DNA of 64,000 nucleotides from Phyto melanocephala (GCA_941918925.1 OW799235.1:108021947-108085946), one strand, 5' to 3'. Positions 37,865-51,164 are shown, counted from the stretch's first letter. The notes: generated from the letters alone by a model not told the origin. A program made the numbers and translations.

Positions 37865-38814
37865 ATGAAAATAGTTATATATTTTGATACCCATATTGTG
37901 GGAGTTAAAAAAATTCGCTTCACCATTTTGTTTAAGACGCCATCTTGGATTTTATACTTTTTAATAGTTTACTACATTGTACTGGACGAGCGCTTGTTTT
38001 TGATATTAATATTGCGGGGGTTAAAGGGGACAAAATCGTTCCCCAATTTTTGACTCATATATTTGCCATATTTAACTATATTTTAATACTCAAGCCCTTT
38101 CATTTGATCCCCATATTGGCTCTCTTGGTTATATAGAAACTGAAAAATATCTATTTTCGTTTGTAAATTTTATGAAAAACACCGAAGCAGTTGTACTTTA
38201 GCGCTTATATAAGTTGATTTCAAACCGATATGTTGGTTTTCTTAGAAATAATTTCTGAGATTGCGGTTTATTATCTGGTATGTAAGCGTGTTCTAAAATT
38301 ATTATATATATATTATAAATAGTTTAAAAAAGTTTTAACATATTTAATAAAATATATATTTTTTCAAATAATTTTTGCCTATAACTTTGCCGATTAGTAA
38401 CCAAATTTTCTACGTTTTTTCACAACTCTAGAGGCATATGTCTATAAATTATCCTAGGGTTAGAAAATTTTAATTTTTGTAGAAAAATTAAACGAAAAAC
38501 AGATGCAGTCGTGTTTATTTGCTCATACCACAGAAAGTTATAGGACGATTATGCTGATTTGCAAAACCGATCTGCTTCCAAATATTTCTGATATTTTTGT
38601 ACCTTACGCGGGTCTTGGCAATGTCGGGCAGCTTCAAAAAGTTGATTTCAACATACACACGGACAGATTGGCAAACTGACAGAGCTTATACGACTCCCCT
38701 ATTCATAAGCTTTCAGCAAATATATACTTTATGGGGAAATGAATATTGTAGAAATTTCACACGAAATAAGAAACCTATATATACCCTTTTACACTGTCGT
38801 GTGAAGGATATAAT
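37865..38814 (-). repeat. Dominant dispersed repeat, copy D (3'-truncated)
   Basis: Minus strand. The 5' hairpin remnant is at 38790-38814 (TATATACCCTTTTACACTGTCGTGTGAAGGATA on +). Inward it matches copies A and E (ATTCATAAGCTTTCAG, AAAGTTGATTTCAAC, GTCTTAAACAAAATGG-like text at 37930). The TTCGGC hairpin end is absent. Confidence 0.65.
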
Positions 38815-39811
38815 TGTAACTAGGAATTCCACCTACATTTTTATCAATTTTGTCGGAATATCATCTCAAGTTTACACTAGTATGGCTGCCGCTAAGTATT
38901 AACTTCTGTAATAGTATGTATTTTATGTACAGAATATGCTTATCAATTTGTGTATATTTTTAAGGTTTTCTTCAATTTTTTTAGTTCAAATACTGTTCTT
39001 ATTACTATAGCATCTACTGTTCAAGATCTCTTTTCATATCGATGGTCACAAGTAAAAAAGCCTTAACTTGCCTTTTTTAAGAAATTCAGTTATTCGGGGA
39101 TTATAAAGTACTTCACACAAATCACATCGACACAAAAATTTAACGCAATATTATAAAAAAAAACAGTTTTACAAGCATTTTGACAAAAGATTATACATTA
39201 TGATTATACAGTTTCTGTTAAGTTTTTACCTTCTCCTGCAAAGTTACAATTATTTGAGTTAGGCCTTTCTACTTTTGACCATCAATATGTAGTAAATTTG
39301 AACTGTGCAAATATCTGCCTATGTGGCATGACACTAACATTTGTTCCTAATACACTATAATTGAGCTTAACATCTTGGTCATTAGAAATTCTGCAAATGC
39401 ATATTGAAATATACACACATACATACATATACTCCATAGTATGTTTGAAGGTATGTTTGTATGTATATAAATTAAATTTTGTGTTCAAGTGTAAAGGCAT
39501 GGAGTGAAAAACTGCTTAACTAAGTGAAGAAAGCTTTTCATTTAATTAGATTTAGTTAATTTTGTGTAATCAGCTTATTTTTCTTAATATTTTAAATCCT
39601 GTTGATTCCAGTAGACTTCTAAAACGAGCCATTAGATTATAAGTAGAAACATTAGGTCAATTAAACAATGATTAAAATTTATAGACAATGGTATGAAGTT
39701 AACAAATAGCTAAATTTAAGAAGTTGAATGGTATGTTATTAGTGCAGATATGTGCAAAAGAAATTAAGCTTAAAGGAAGAAAGCTAAAGATTTTTTATTA
39801 TTTATATTATA

Positions 39812-40432
39812 CTAGCCAAACCCGGCGCGCGTTGCTACGCCCCTTAATGAATCCAAATGCATTCTGAATTTTAATTGAATATCAAGTGCAAAAACCTAAA
39901 AATTATAATTTTTTATGGGCGTGGCATTGCCCACTTTCCTAATCACGAAATTGTAAAGTCATAACAGCTCAATATGTGTGCAAAGTTTCAGAAGAATCGG
40001 ACCAGTGCAAATACCTCAAAATTATAATTGTTTTTATGGGTGTGGCCCTGCCCACTTTTCTAATCACGAAATTATTTAGTCATGACAGCTCGATATGTGT
40101 GCAAAGTTTCAGAAAAATCGGTCTGGTGCAAGTACCTCAAAATTATAACCTTTTTTTTTAATGGGCGTGGCCCTGCCCACTTCTCTAATCACGAAATTAT
40201 ATGGTTATGACAGCTTAGTATGTGTGCAAAGTTTCAGAAAATTCGGTCCACTGCAAGTACCTCAAAATTAAAACTTTTTTAGGGGCGTGGCCCCGCCCAC
40301 GTTTCTTATCACAAAATTATTTAGTCATGACAGCTCGATATGTGTGCAAAGTTTCAGAAAAATCGGTCAAGAGCAAGAAGCAAAAACTGATAAATAATTT
40401 TTATGGGCGTGGCCCCGCCCACTTTTTAAGTG
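39812..40432 (-). mobile_element. Helitron-like element, copy 3 (5'-truncated)
   Basis: The CTAG-end sequence at 39812 (CTAGCCAAACCCGGCGCGCGTTGC on +) matches the tandem pair. It has five internal GGGCGTGGC units, then stops after GCCCACTTTTTAAG with the 5' terminal region missing. Confidence 0.7.
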
Positions 40433-41425
40433 TTGAAAAATGAAATTTTGACAACAACAAACATTTTATTACCTTTAACTGAATAGCTTTTTGGAACATA
40501 AAATTATTTTGTTTTTTTATTAGATTTTAAGCTGCATTTTATTGTTGACAAAAAGAGTAATAATAAGCAACCATAAAATACTTTTTATTTTGCCTAAGGA
40601 GCTATGAAAGAAAACAAAACACTTGCTTAAATATATAAAATAAAAAAGGACTGCCGTGACTTAGTATAGAATATTAAACAAATCTTTATTTATAATTTCA
40701 ATGCCAGTTAGAAAGGGTCATTAAGTTGCGTATTGAATTCATAGAGTAGTAACTTGTTGACACTCCTTCTATTTCCCAGCTTTGTCCGCCTGAAAAGACA
40801 TTACAACGACTTAAACTGCTTTCATTATTATTCAGTATTTCATTTATCTCAGTATTTATCATCATCTTAGAAATTAAATTCTTTAGCAAATAATAAACAA
40901 CAAAAAACCCCAAAATAACCCGACAAAAATCTGCAAAGGAATAGTAGCAAAAAACGGAAATCACAAAAAATATACAGAAGTCCTTAAAATATAATAGAAC
41001 AGCAACTGTAGGAAAAACAACATTATTTTTATTATGGCCTTAAATTTCACTTAGCAAGACGGCTAATTAACTTTCTTTGTACTTCTTACCACTCGTAGTG
41101 GAGGCCATTAACACAAACTCACACACTCATACATAGATACGCCAACCAATGCATTGACCAGACAGTTTTTCTACTAATGTTGGTTAAAAAATTTGAAAAC
41201 AAGAAAGAATGTAAAAAAATTTAGTACAGAAATGTTACTTATCAACAATACTGTATTACTTATGGATATAAGCAGATTGCAACTAAGTTAAATTATGTTT
41301 TCTCACATTTTGTTTAATGTTCTTTTAATTAAAAATTTGATGAACAACATTTCTTATATGATGAGGAGTATTTTTTGGTAAATGTCTATGTCTAAAGAGC
41401 AATGACAAATCACAGAAAACTTTTC

Positions 41426-41439
41426 AGGTGGTGGTAAGT
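41426..41439 (+). promoter_or_regulatory. Possible recursive-splice-like site
   Basis: AACTTTTCAG is followed directly by GTGGTG and GTAAGT. Ratchet points in long fly introns have a 3' splice site joined to a 5' splice site. Here a six-base gap precedes the good donor, so this is only a candidate. Confidence 0.25.
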
Positions 41440-41701
41440 CCACAAAAAAATATTTTTAAAATAGCAATGTTAGAGTGAAGTCATACTTGTCCATGGCATA
41501 TTAATAATAGCCAATTTATTTTGGTTTGATTAAAATGATATGAACATGAACGACATGTGGTTTTAGCACAGACAAAACAATAATAAACAAATTTGTTTAT
41601 ATTACGTAACCACGAATATATTTTAGTCTATCCTGATAGAGCTTTTCTTGTGAAGTTTTCTGAAGTGGCAAATCTTTACCAATAAGCCGTTATTACTCAA
41701 C

Positions 41702-43820
41702 AATAGGATGATCGATTATTCGACTTTTTTCCAAAACCGGTTTTCAAATAGTTTGCATTTAGATTTTGAACAAAACCGGTTACCTTTTTTTTAAAGTAAG
41801 AAAAACCCGGTTAACCGGTTTTTAGTAAAATAATTTTTAGCGCAAAATAGGTTTTTAAAATATTTTGTTTATTAATATTTATTTGGTTGTTGGGTTTAAG
41901 CTGGTTTATATGCATTTCAATGGTGCTTATGCCAGATCATCACTAAACCTTTACCCAAGTTCTTGAAAAAGTTTAAAATTGTTATAAGTTATTTTTAAAT
42001 TCTCATTATTAAAACGAGAATTCAAAAATAAAACAAAAAACTATAAAAAACTTTTTCAAAAACCCAACCAACAATTTTTCAATTTTAATTTATTTTATTT
42101 TTCTAATGTTTATTGATAAATCTTTAACTTTAATACATAAAATATATTTGATTAATGAAAAACTAAAAAAATACTTTGTAAAAAAGTTGAAATAAAATCA
42201 ATAGGATGACCGATAATTCGACTTTTTTTTAAAACCGGTTTTCAAATAGTTCAAAATTTAGATTTTAAACACATAACTGGTGTTATATATGTATATTAGA
42301 GTATAATCTATATATATAAAAATCAATGTGTGTTTGTATGTTTGTTTGTGCTTTCTAGACGGTTAAACGGCTGGACCGATTTTCTTGAAATTTTCACAGA
42401 ATCTTTCTGTATGTCTGGAAGGAACTATAGGCTACGCCCTATTAAAGAATAAGTATTAAATATTGTATATCACGAAAGTTAATGCAGCTAGAGTCTTCCA
42501 ATTAAGTACGGTAAACTTTGACACGAACATTTGGGTAAAAATGGGCGGACTTTCAATAGTAGGCGTGGCCAAATGAATTAAATACTAAATTTCGTATATT
42601 TGGAAAACGATATCGATTAGAGTATTAAAATTTTGCAAGAGCAACTTTGACACCCAAATAAACATTTCTGGAAAAAATGGGTACATTAGAAATAGTGGGC
42701 GTGGCAGCTCTCATAGCAATTGAATACTAAAATTCGTATATTCGGGAAGCGATAACAGTTAGAGTACCCAAATTTTGCACGAGAAGATTTGACATCTATA
42801 TGACTATTTTGATAAGAAATGGATGCTTTAATAATAGTGGGCGTGGCACCTGTCATATGAATTAAATACAAAAATTCGTATATCTGGGAAGCGATAATAG
42901 TTAGAGTACCCAAATTTTGCACGAGAAGCTTTGACATCTATATGACTATTTTGATAAGAAATGGATGATTTAGTAATAGTAGGCATGGCACTTGCAAAAT
43001 AAATATATTTTTAAACTATAAAATTTTTATTTCATTACGATGGGGGTGGCGAAGCACACCGGGTATTAGCTAGTTGTTAATCTATATCGATACATTGTAA
43101 ATAATTTATTATTAGATAATTTTAAAATGTGAATTAATTTATAATTATAATATATCGATACATTTGTTAAAAAAAGAGTATCTAACATTTTGAAATATCT
43201 ACAGAAAAAGACAAAGAATTAAAAAACGTCATGTCAGTAGTTTAAGTTTAAAAAAAACCGAGTCCCAGACTTCTATATCAATAGCACAAAAGAATTTATT
43301 CTAAATAATGCCCCAGATACGAAACAACTTAAGTATCATAAACGTTGTGCTTCAAAATTAACGCAAATTCTTTAAAATCTTTAAGAATTCATGTAAGCAA
43401 ACATCGTAAGCTCATGAAACATTGGCTTCTTTTCACTTAATTTGCATAAGTTCTATTATTCAATTATTGAAAAGGATGGCAGTTTATTAATATATTTACA
43501 TAAACATATGATGTACAATGGCGCGCTATTTTTGAAATCATTTATTTAAGTTAAAGTACCACAAAATCACTTCTTTGTTATGTACCCAGAAAAAAATTGT
43601 CAGATTTTGCAAAGTTTTTCAGTATTTAATGTACATACTTAGGTACTATAGATGTAAAGGTAAATGAACATATACTTGAATATTACAAAAGCAAGCCTTT
43701 ATGAGAAAAAACCCCGGTTTACTCGACATTAAGAAAGTCAGCATTTGTAAAAAACCGACACCTAAAAGAGTACAAAAACCGAATTTTCCACCCGTTGTAA
43801 AACCGAATCGATCAACCTAC
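41702..43820. mobile_element. AAAACCGGTTTT-rich TIR element, interrupted
   Basis: The left end TAGGATGATCGATTATTCGA and right end (inverted: TAGGTTGATCGATTCGGTTT) form imperfect TIRs. A second left-like end at 42200-42290 repeats the first about 75 bp almost exactly, suggesting a tandem partial copy. Subterminal AACCGGTT palindromes recur. The Helitron-like element at 42307 is nested. No ORF recognised. Confidence 0.5.
42307..43073 (+). mobile_element. Helitron-like non-autonomous element
   Basis: It starts TCTATATATATAAAAATC after an A and ends GGGTATTAGCTAG before a T, i.e. a TC...CTAG element in an A/T target. Early sequence GACGGTTAAACGGCTGGACCG and the GGCGAAGCACACCGGG stretch near the end are typical of arthropod Helitron-like repeats. 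Three internal repeats of about 120 bp carry GTGGGCGTGGCA. No ORF. Confidence 0.65.
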
Positions 43821-44880
43821 TTATTACTCTTAAAGTAGACATAATTCTGTAAAACCCCTTTATAAACATTAAAATAAGAAACAGGATATATTTTATGTTG
43901 TTATTGTCATCATTATTTTCCTTAATTTGCACCATTAAAAGCTTTAGAAGAATTAAAGCAAAAAACTTTAAGAGCTCATAAAATTGTTTTTACTATTAGC
44001 CTAAATTAAAGTAGTCAAGATAAGAGTAACATTTAAGATATACGCAATTAAGCACCACAGAGAAAAACTCTTATATGAGTTTGTTACATCGTTAACGCAT
44101 CTTTAAATCGCATAGTTTACGACTTTAGTTTAAATATTACGTTTAGAGTTTTATATTTTCAAAAACTATAGCACTTTATTTTATGAGCCTCGTAAAGAAG
44201 TGATAAAGACTTTTTAAGAGGCAAATTGTCTGGTATTGCAAAGAAAAATTCACACTGTTCCTGTACAACATTTGTTCATTTAAAATAAATCGATTGTCAA
44301 AAAATACGGAATTTTTAAGAAATCTTTTTACAGACATTAAAAATTTTTAGTTTTAAATGATGCCAAAAAGTTCGATTTTTCCTTTGGCGGTATAGCAAGT
44401 TAGCGGGGTCCTGTGGAAAACAAACGGCATCCAAATCATTCCCGTGCGAACTCATTATAGCACGGTAATATCAATAAATAAAAAACTATCCAATGATGCA
44501 ATCGTGACGAAATTCACACTAGATCATTGTGGGTTCAATGTCTCTCAATGGTTACTTTCAGATTTTATGAGCTTCAAATACAATTTTTCTTATTCGCATG
44601 CAAATTGAAAATTGTGTAGTACAGTAAATCCATCAATCATCTAAACATATTAATGTCTTAGCACATTTAATCGTACATTTATAAGAAAAAAATATTGGCT
44701 CAGGTTTTTGTATCTTTTTTTTCCTGTGGTCGCAGCTGCTGAGCGATTTATTTTTGTTAATATCTTCATGTATTCTCTATTAATATATAATCTTGAAATT
44801 TTATGTATGTAACTGTGTTAATAGCATAAATTGATGAAAGTAAAAAAGTAGGCGTGGCACTTTCTATATATTAAATATTA

Positions 44881-45520
44881 AAACAAGTAACAGTGCTATA
44901 TTCGGCCGTGCCGAATCTTATATACTCTTCACAACGTGTAGTCATGCAATAACAATTGTTTGTATCACCATTCATCTCATATAAAATACGTACATACATA
45001 CATATTTACATGTAAAAAACATACAAAAAAAAAATATATTAACAATAAAAAAATATTAAAAAAAAAATAAAAACATTTTTTTTTAATTAAAAAAAAAATA
45101 GAAAAAAAATATAAATAAAATTTTTTTGGCTCAGCTGGAATTCGATGCCACTTTTACTTTAACCAGTATGTATGTAGGTTGTTGTTATAATTGTTGTAAT
45201 TGTGAAAAAAACGAGGTGGTCGTGGTTTTTTGCTCATATCTCAGAAAGTTATGGTGCGATTGTGCTGAATTTCAATAGCGATTCATTCCTGGATATTTCC
45301 AAGAGATTGATACCATATACAGATCTGAGGAACATATAGTTGCTTCTAAAAGTTGATTTCAACCAACACACGGGCAGACACGGTCAGGGCTTAATCGACT
45401 CCTCTATTCATAAGCTTTCAGAAAGTATATACTTTATGGGGTCGGAAATAAAAATTGAAGAAGTTACAAACGGAATGACAAAGCTTTATATACCCTTGTG
45501 CACTACAGGTGAAGGGTATA
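44881..45520 (-). repeat. Dominant dispersed repeat, copy E
   Basis: On + it begins AAAACAAGTAACAGTGCTATATTCGGCCGTGCCGAA and ends GTGCACTACAGGTGAAGGGTATA. Outside its A-rich middle it is nearly identical to copy G at 59926-60686. The internal 'ggctcagctggaattcgatg' segment lies in the opposite orientation to that in copy G. Confidence 0.8.
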
Positions 45521-45709
45521 AAAATAATTGTCTTATATTAAACGGTGTAAATAGCGAAAAATTCTTTAGTAACTAATCAAAGAAAAAGTAGACAAGATTG
45601 TTTTAGTAGGAGTGGCACGAACTTTAATAAAAATAAACAAAAATTTTTACTGTAAAGGATAAATATTTTTCTAAGTTAAAAATTTTCTTTTTAAATATAA
45701 CTTGTTTTT

Positions 45710-46968
45710 ATACCCTTCCTATGAATAGGGTAGTCGATTAAGCTATGTCAGTGTATCCGTTAAAATCAACTTTTTAATTCCTCCATGTGTAGAACATAGC
45801 CGTATGTTGTATTAAAGTTTTAGAAATATTCCGTAAAAAAAGAGCAAAATCGAGTTATATTTAATCTGTCGGGACATGACTGCCTCTATTTTCCCTTATT
45901 TCTTTCAGAAGAATTAACATTTTCAGCGCTCGGACAACTTATAGACACATTTATTTATATAGATACAATATGCCTCTTGGGATTTTTCCAGAAAGTTTAA
46001 GACAAAGCGAAAAAAAATTTTTTTTTTAGAATATATCAATTTCCTATATCTCCTAATTACGACAGTAACACCAAATTGCAAGTCGTAGTTTAGAAAATTA
46101 TTCCAGGGGAAAACTTTCAAATCGGTTGACCTACTGAGACATAAGCATCAAAGTTATACTGCTTCGAAATTTTTTTCTAAAATAATAAAATCAGGTTTCT
46201 TTCAGATTCTAGATAACTGAGATTGTCAACCAGTAGAAAACAAAATGGCGTGTAATAATTTATATATCGGTTAAAGATTTGCCTCATTTAATACCTTTAT
46301 TATTGACAGTAGAATGTAATAAACTATGAAAAAAAATAGAACCCAAAATTGTGTCTGCAACGAAATTTCGGATATTTATATGGTAAAAAATATAATTTAC
46401 GAATTTTTACCCTTGTAGACCCCACAATATTGGTATCAAATGAAAGGAGTTGACCAATGGAACACAGTAAGCTATAAAATATGCAAAATCCATGGTGGTA
46501 TTCAAGAAAAAATTACAGATAATTTTTTTTACAATATGCCTAAATAAATGTAGAAATGAAAAATGGCGCACGAAACAAAATGGCGGATATATGTTTTTTT
46601 AACCCCATCAATATTAAATCAAATAAAAGGACTTGACTAGTAGAATGCAGTTAACTGTATTAAAAGTAAAAATCGGTGATGGCTTTACAAAGTGGCGAAT
46701 ATATTTGGTTATGAAATTTATCTGTTTAAAGATTCAAAATATGGAAAACAAAATGGCGTAGATATTGTTTTTTAACATCATCAATATGGGCTCGACTATT
46801 AGAATAATGTAAATCATAAACTAATTAAACCAAGATGGCCTTTAACACTTAATCTGCAGTTAAGGCTACAGTGCGATGTGGTCTTTTTTGAAATTTTGAG
46901 ATACCGATGTGCAAAATGGTGAAGCGTATATAAGATTTGGCCCTGAAGCAAATAGCACTGTTACTTGT
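45710..46968 (+). repeat. Dominant dispersed repeat, copy F
   Basis: It begins TATACCCTTCC...GAATAGGGTAGTCGATTAAG (5' part deleted) and ends AGCGTATATAAGATTTGGCC...AATAGCACTGTTACTTG. The middle has several 'caaaatggcgga' / 'atcaatatgggtatcaaat' internal repeats like copy A, but more of them. The hairpin at the 3' end is mutated. Confidence 0.7.
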
Positions 46969-47429
46969 CTCTATTTTTATTACGACACACTTAGCTTGAC
47001 ATACATGTAATTACTTCCTTTGCTGTAAAACGTATTTGTAATTAAAATTTTAATTATTTTATTAGCAGCAGTGTGTTACGCAAAATTTCTATATTTAACA
47101 GCAACTGCAATTTAATTTTTAATTATAAACTTTTCGAAAATAAACATTTTACAAATACCAACAATCCAAGTACAACCCAATTATGAGTTGGCCAAAAGTA
47201 TTAGCTAAAAGTTAAAATAAAAAATTATAAAACATGTCAAAGTAAGCAGTTTTAAACAATATGTTTCATAATGAGATTTTCATACATTTTATAAACATAC
47301 ATATACATACATACTATATATTTAAATGTACATAACTATGTTGAATGTTGTCAATTTTGTTTTAATACAACTTGACATTTTTTTATAAATTTATTTCTAA
47401 TATTTAATATTTTATTTGTATTTTAAAAG

Positions 47430-47484
47430 GTTAATAATGCAACAGCACGTGTACAAACCAAAAAAGTGACCACCGTTCCAAATG
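47430..47484 (+). CDS. Rbfox1: Rbfox1 exon after the RRM exon, 55 nt
   Basis: The acceptor is ...TTTTAAAAG and the donor is GTGAGT. The exon encodes VNNATARVQTKKVTTVPN plus the first base of the next codon (phase 0 in, phase 1 out). VNNATARV completes the Fox RRM and follows directly on RKIE of the preceding exon, as in all Fox proteins. The vertebrate counterpart also ends after ...N-G in phase 1, so the exon boundary is conserved. The 27-kb intron before it and the 5-kb intron after it are repeat-rich. Confidence 0.96.
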
Positions 47485-47849
47485 GTGAGTAAATGTGTTT
47501 AACCGTAAATAAGTAAAACCGAAAACTAAAACCACAATAATTAAATTACAAACAGTTTTGAAATATTCGTAAATATTAAACAGAAACGAATCTTTGGGAA
47601 GAGTAACAATATTGATTAAAATATTGAAAGGGTTTTCCAATAAGGTCGATTCAATGTTATTAAACTGGCTGTGTGTGTTTAATATAACAATTCTAGGATA
47701 CTATGTATGGAATATTCGACGGGACTTTGCTTGACGGCACGGCTTCGAGAAGTCTAATTAAAATGGCTGCCTATTATGGATCATATTGAATTTATGTAAT
47801 GGCCCCATTTAGTTGTAGTGGAGGTCATAGCTCATTTGCAGCTTATTAC

Positions 47850-47869
47850 TATAGACCTATAGGTCTATA
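47850..47869. repeat. 20-nt perfect palindrome
   Basis: TATAGACCTATAGGTCTATA reads identically on both strands. Isolated; no element boundary seen nearby. Confidence 0.9.
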
Positions 47870-49320
47870 CAATTTCAAACAATATCACACAATTATTACT
47901 AGTTGAAGTAAGCATGACTTTTTTCAATTATCTTTTGAAAAATTTCTAAAAAATTTCGCCTACAACAGTTCATGTTTCTTTTACGTTTTATTGCTAAATC
48001 TAAATGAGCCAAATAAATATAAATTGAAATTAGGGATAAATTTTTAAAAAGTCTACTGTTCCGTTTACCTCTCTCTAAGATATTATCCACAAGTTAAAGA
48101 AAGTCGTGGCAAGCAAACATAGGGTGCCCACTCATCATGTAAAAGCCTTATTAGTGGTTTATAGTGGTGTCCACTTTATTAAATTAAGTTTTGTAATAGA
48201 AACGTTCTGCTCACTGTTGTATGTAGCAATCGACTTATTGGAAAATCCTTCAATATTTAAAACGTTGTTTTGGTTTACATTTTGTTATGGTTTAAAAATG
48301 TTTCCTTCTTTATTCTTTCTCAAATTACTTTGTCTAATAATAATTATATAACGCCAAAACCATAAGATAGGTTTACAAATTCATTTTATAATAATTACAA
48401 TTTACAATCAATATTTGAAAAAAAAAAATGCTAAAGTAATGAAATTTTATACAGATGATTTTAGTATTTTTTGGTTTCTTTGAAAATTTTTATATTTTCA
48501 CTCCCAACCTCCACAAACGTGCCTGCAATGATATTTATTACCAATTGATTAAGTTTAATAATCGAATTTTATGTTTTAAATTTGATTAAATTTTTGTTGG
48601 TGGTCTGGTTTACGTTTCGTTTTTATTTCTATATTATTTCGTTATATTTTACAATACAAATATATAATTTCATTTTATTTTTGGAATAAATATTTTTCCT
48701 TTAATTGTAAAGCAGTTTTACTAAATGAAGCAAAACAAAATGATTTTATTCATTGTTAAAGACTGTTTTTTTTTTTTGTAAAAGAAGAAAAACCAAAATA
48801 AATGTGAAAGATATTTTTTTTTATTATCTTGTAAGTAAATGCTTGTGAAATATAAGCAATTTGAAAAATTGTAATGAAAATATAATTTGTGACTTTTTCA
48901 AAAAATTATACGAATTTAAAAAGAATTTTAATTTATTATTAACGATACTAACATTGCATGGATTTTGAAAGTTCGAATAATGTTTAGATTTAAATGTTTC
49001 GAATTGTTTAAGAAAAAAGCTTCGCATACTTTTTTTGGATCACATGTTTTGAATTTTTATAAGTTTTTGTACTACTAGTTTCTTTACGACGACAACAACA
49101 AGCGGAAATTTGTTATACTTATATGAATCCAGAGAATAGATTCCTACTACTCTTAACAATTTGAGTTTCATACGTCTGTATTTTACATATATATTTATAT
49201 CAATTTTAAAGTTATGTATATTTCAAAATGTTTGGCCAATTAAAGCAAAAGCATGCATTTTTTAATAAACTTATTATGTTGTAAAACTTAAAACTTTAAT
49301 ATTCAAGGTGGACCCATATA

Positions 49321-49814
49321 AAGGGTACGCCAAATAACTTTTTTTTTTAAATGCTTTAAAAAAAACTACTGAATATTTTCTCTGTGGCACGTAGCGGCGT
49401 CCTGTTGAAACCAAATGTTGCCAATATCCTCCTCTTCAATTTTTGTGAACAAAAATTCGTTCAAGATGGCCCGATAACGATCGCCATTGACTGTAACGGC
49501 CACACCTTGCTTATCGAAGAAAAATAGCCCAATTATGCCTCTGGATCAAAATCCGCACCAAACAGTGACTCGTTTTGGATGTATCGGCTTTTCAATGTAT
49601 GCGTGCTGGTTTTCTGTGCTCCAAATGCGACAATTTTGCTTGTTTACATACCCGCCAAGATCAAAATGAGCTTCATCTGAAAAGATGATTTTTTTTTGGC
49701 AAAATCGGCATTTGCCCAACTAATTATCTGTCAAATCAGACATGAGCTAAGTGTTACCATTACCGAAATACCGAAATAAGCACTAATTAAAAAAACGTTA
49801 GATGGCGGACCCTT
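49321..49814 (-). mobile_element. Internally deleted mariner-type element with both TIRs
   Basis: The termini AAGGGTACGCCAAATAAC and (inverted) AAGGGTCCGCCATCTAAC are each next to TA, the Tc1/mariner target. The minus strand encodes DLGGYVNKQNCRIW, then HPKRVTVWCGF, IIGLFFFDKQGVAVTVNGDR, RAILNEFLFTKIEEEDIGN and FQQDAATCH. The second catalytic Asp (QQD) is present; sequence beyond it is deleted. At 494 bp it is a non-autonomous derivative, better preserved than the other relics here. Confidence 0.85.
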
Positions 49815-50199
49815 TATTATATCGACGGCTTTGTATAGAAAAGGCGTATCTCGTTACTTTACAGGAGATAAAAAAAACTGGTTTAAGCTTAAAAGAATAA
49901 AATGAGTTTCGATTTTTTTATGTGTCCTTAAATCCATTATTTTTAACCATGACTCACCAAATATTTCAGTGGTAATGTATTTGTTAGTGGACTACTAAAA
50001 AACCCTAAAAACGCGTTTACGAAAAATTCGAGATACTCCCTGTTTTCTTATGTATCTCACAATCGAAGGGTTCTCTAGCTTTTGTAATTAGCAGCCATTC
50101 AAAATTTAATATATGTGAAGTAAACAGTAGCAAAATGCACGCCGATAAATCCATCCCATGATCACGAAATAATCATGACAATTTTTTTGCGGAATAATT

Positions 50200-50480
50200 C
50201 TTTAATGATTTTAGCAAAATTTATCATGAGCGGCTGGGTCTATTTTCATTTCAACGAAGGCTTAAACAAATGAAATTTGTGCTACTGAAGAACAAAGAGC
50301 TATTACATCGAATTTTCGTTGTCATCGGGTTCTACTTTTTTAAAGACGCCAAGAAAATCTGTGTTACTTCTACTGTTACTGAAGAGGCATACAGAGCCAT
50401 GATCAATAAGTTTTTAAAGGATTGAAGATTATGAAGATAAAGATTTTAAGCACCACATGCATTTGTACGGCGTTTCCAGT
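50200..50480 (+). mobile_element. Mariner-group transposase fragment
   Basis: The + strand reads HFHFNEGLNK, later STFFKDAKKICVTSTVTEEA followed by YRAMINKFLKD. This is the FF.D...VTV..E.YRAM...FL block between the first and second catalytic Asp. Frames shift and no TIR was seen. Confidence 0.55.
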
Positions 50481-51164
50481 TTGTGCCCAGAAATAACGGT
50501 AGATTATTGGGTTCTTGAATTTTTCTTTTGTTGTTCTTAAGTCAAGTTCTATATCAGTAAGCTACAGACTCTGAAAGCTCCGAAAGAAAATATCCTATAA
50601 AATAATATCATCCGAAATTCTGACCACAATTATCAAAAATGCGGGTAAAAGAGGCCAAATAAAAAAGTTTAAAATAACACAATCTCTTAGCCTTAACTGC
50701 TGAGGATTTGCAAAGTACTTGTTTTGAAGTTTCATTTCACATATTGCGAAACCATTATCATAAAATCTGATCTATCGATTTTAACCAATTGGTTTTTATG
50801 ACTCAAAAATGCTGCAATAAAACTGGTTGAAATCTTTAGATTTTTCTTTTCAACGGAAAGAGAGTCCTTTAGAATTTGACTTTATACCCCTACATTCCAC
50901 CTTATTTAAAGGCAAGGACACTAAAATGTCTAGAAAAATATAAATTTCTGGTATTTCGTCGCTGAATCCAGCGAGAAAAAAAGTGATAAATTGGCTTTGA
51001 CAATGTGGAGAAGTAATTAATTATCATATTCTCTGTATTTTTCCCTCTGAATTTACTTCTTTGTGAACCAGTTCTTTGCCTTCATTTTATAATTGCCGGG
51101 TGGGATCAAAGGGACCTTTGTTTCTCAACAGTACTTTTATCTTTTTTAAACTTTGAGAGTATAA

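Larger units (their letters stand above)
20444..47429 (+). other. Rbfox1: Rbfox1 intron, 27 kb
   Basis: The donor is GTGGGTG and the acceptor is TATTTTAAAAG. Intron phase is 0. It is filled by the mobile elements listed between 21.2 and 47.0 kb. The stretches 24110-25630, 26100-28920, 29290-31080, 32170-34730, 38820-39800, 40440-41690 and 43830-44870 are AT-rich and I see no gene in them. A possible ratchet-like AG/GT site is at 41426-41439. Confidence 0.9.

Noticed and set aside
40698..40964. 88-codon minus-strand frame with hydrophobic start
   Set aside because: AT-rich, no domain, no splice or start context that stands out; length is within chance for this composition.
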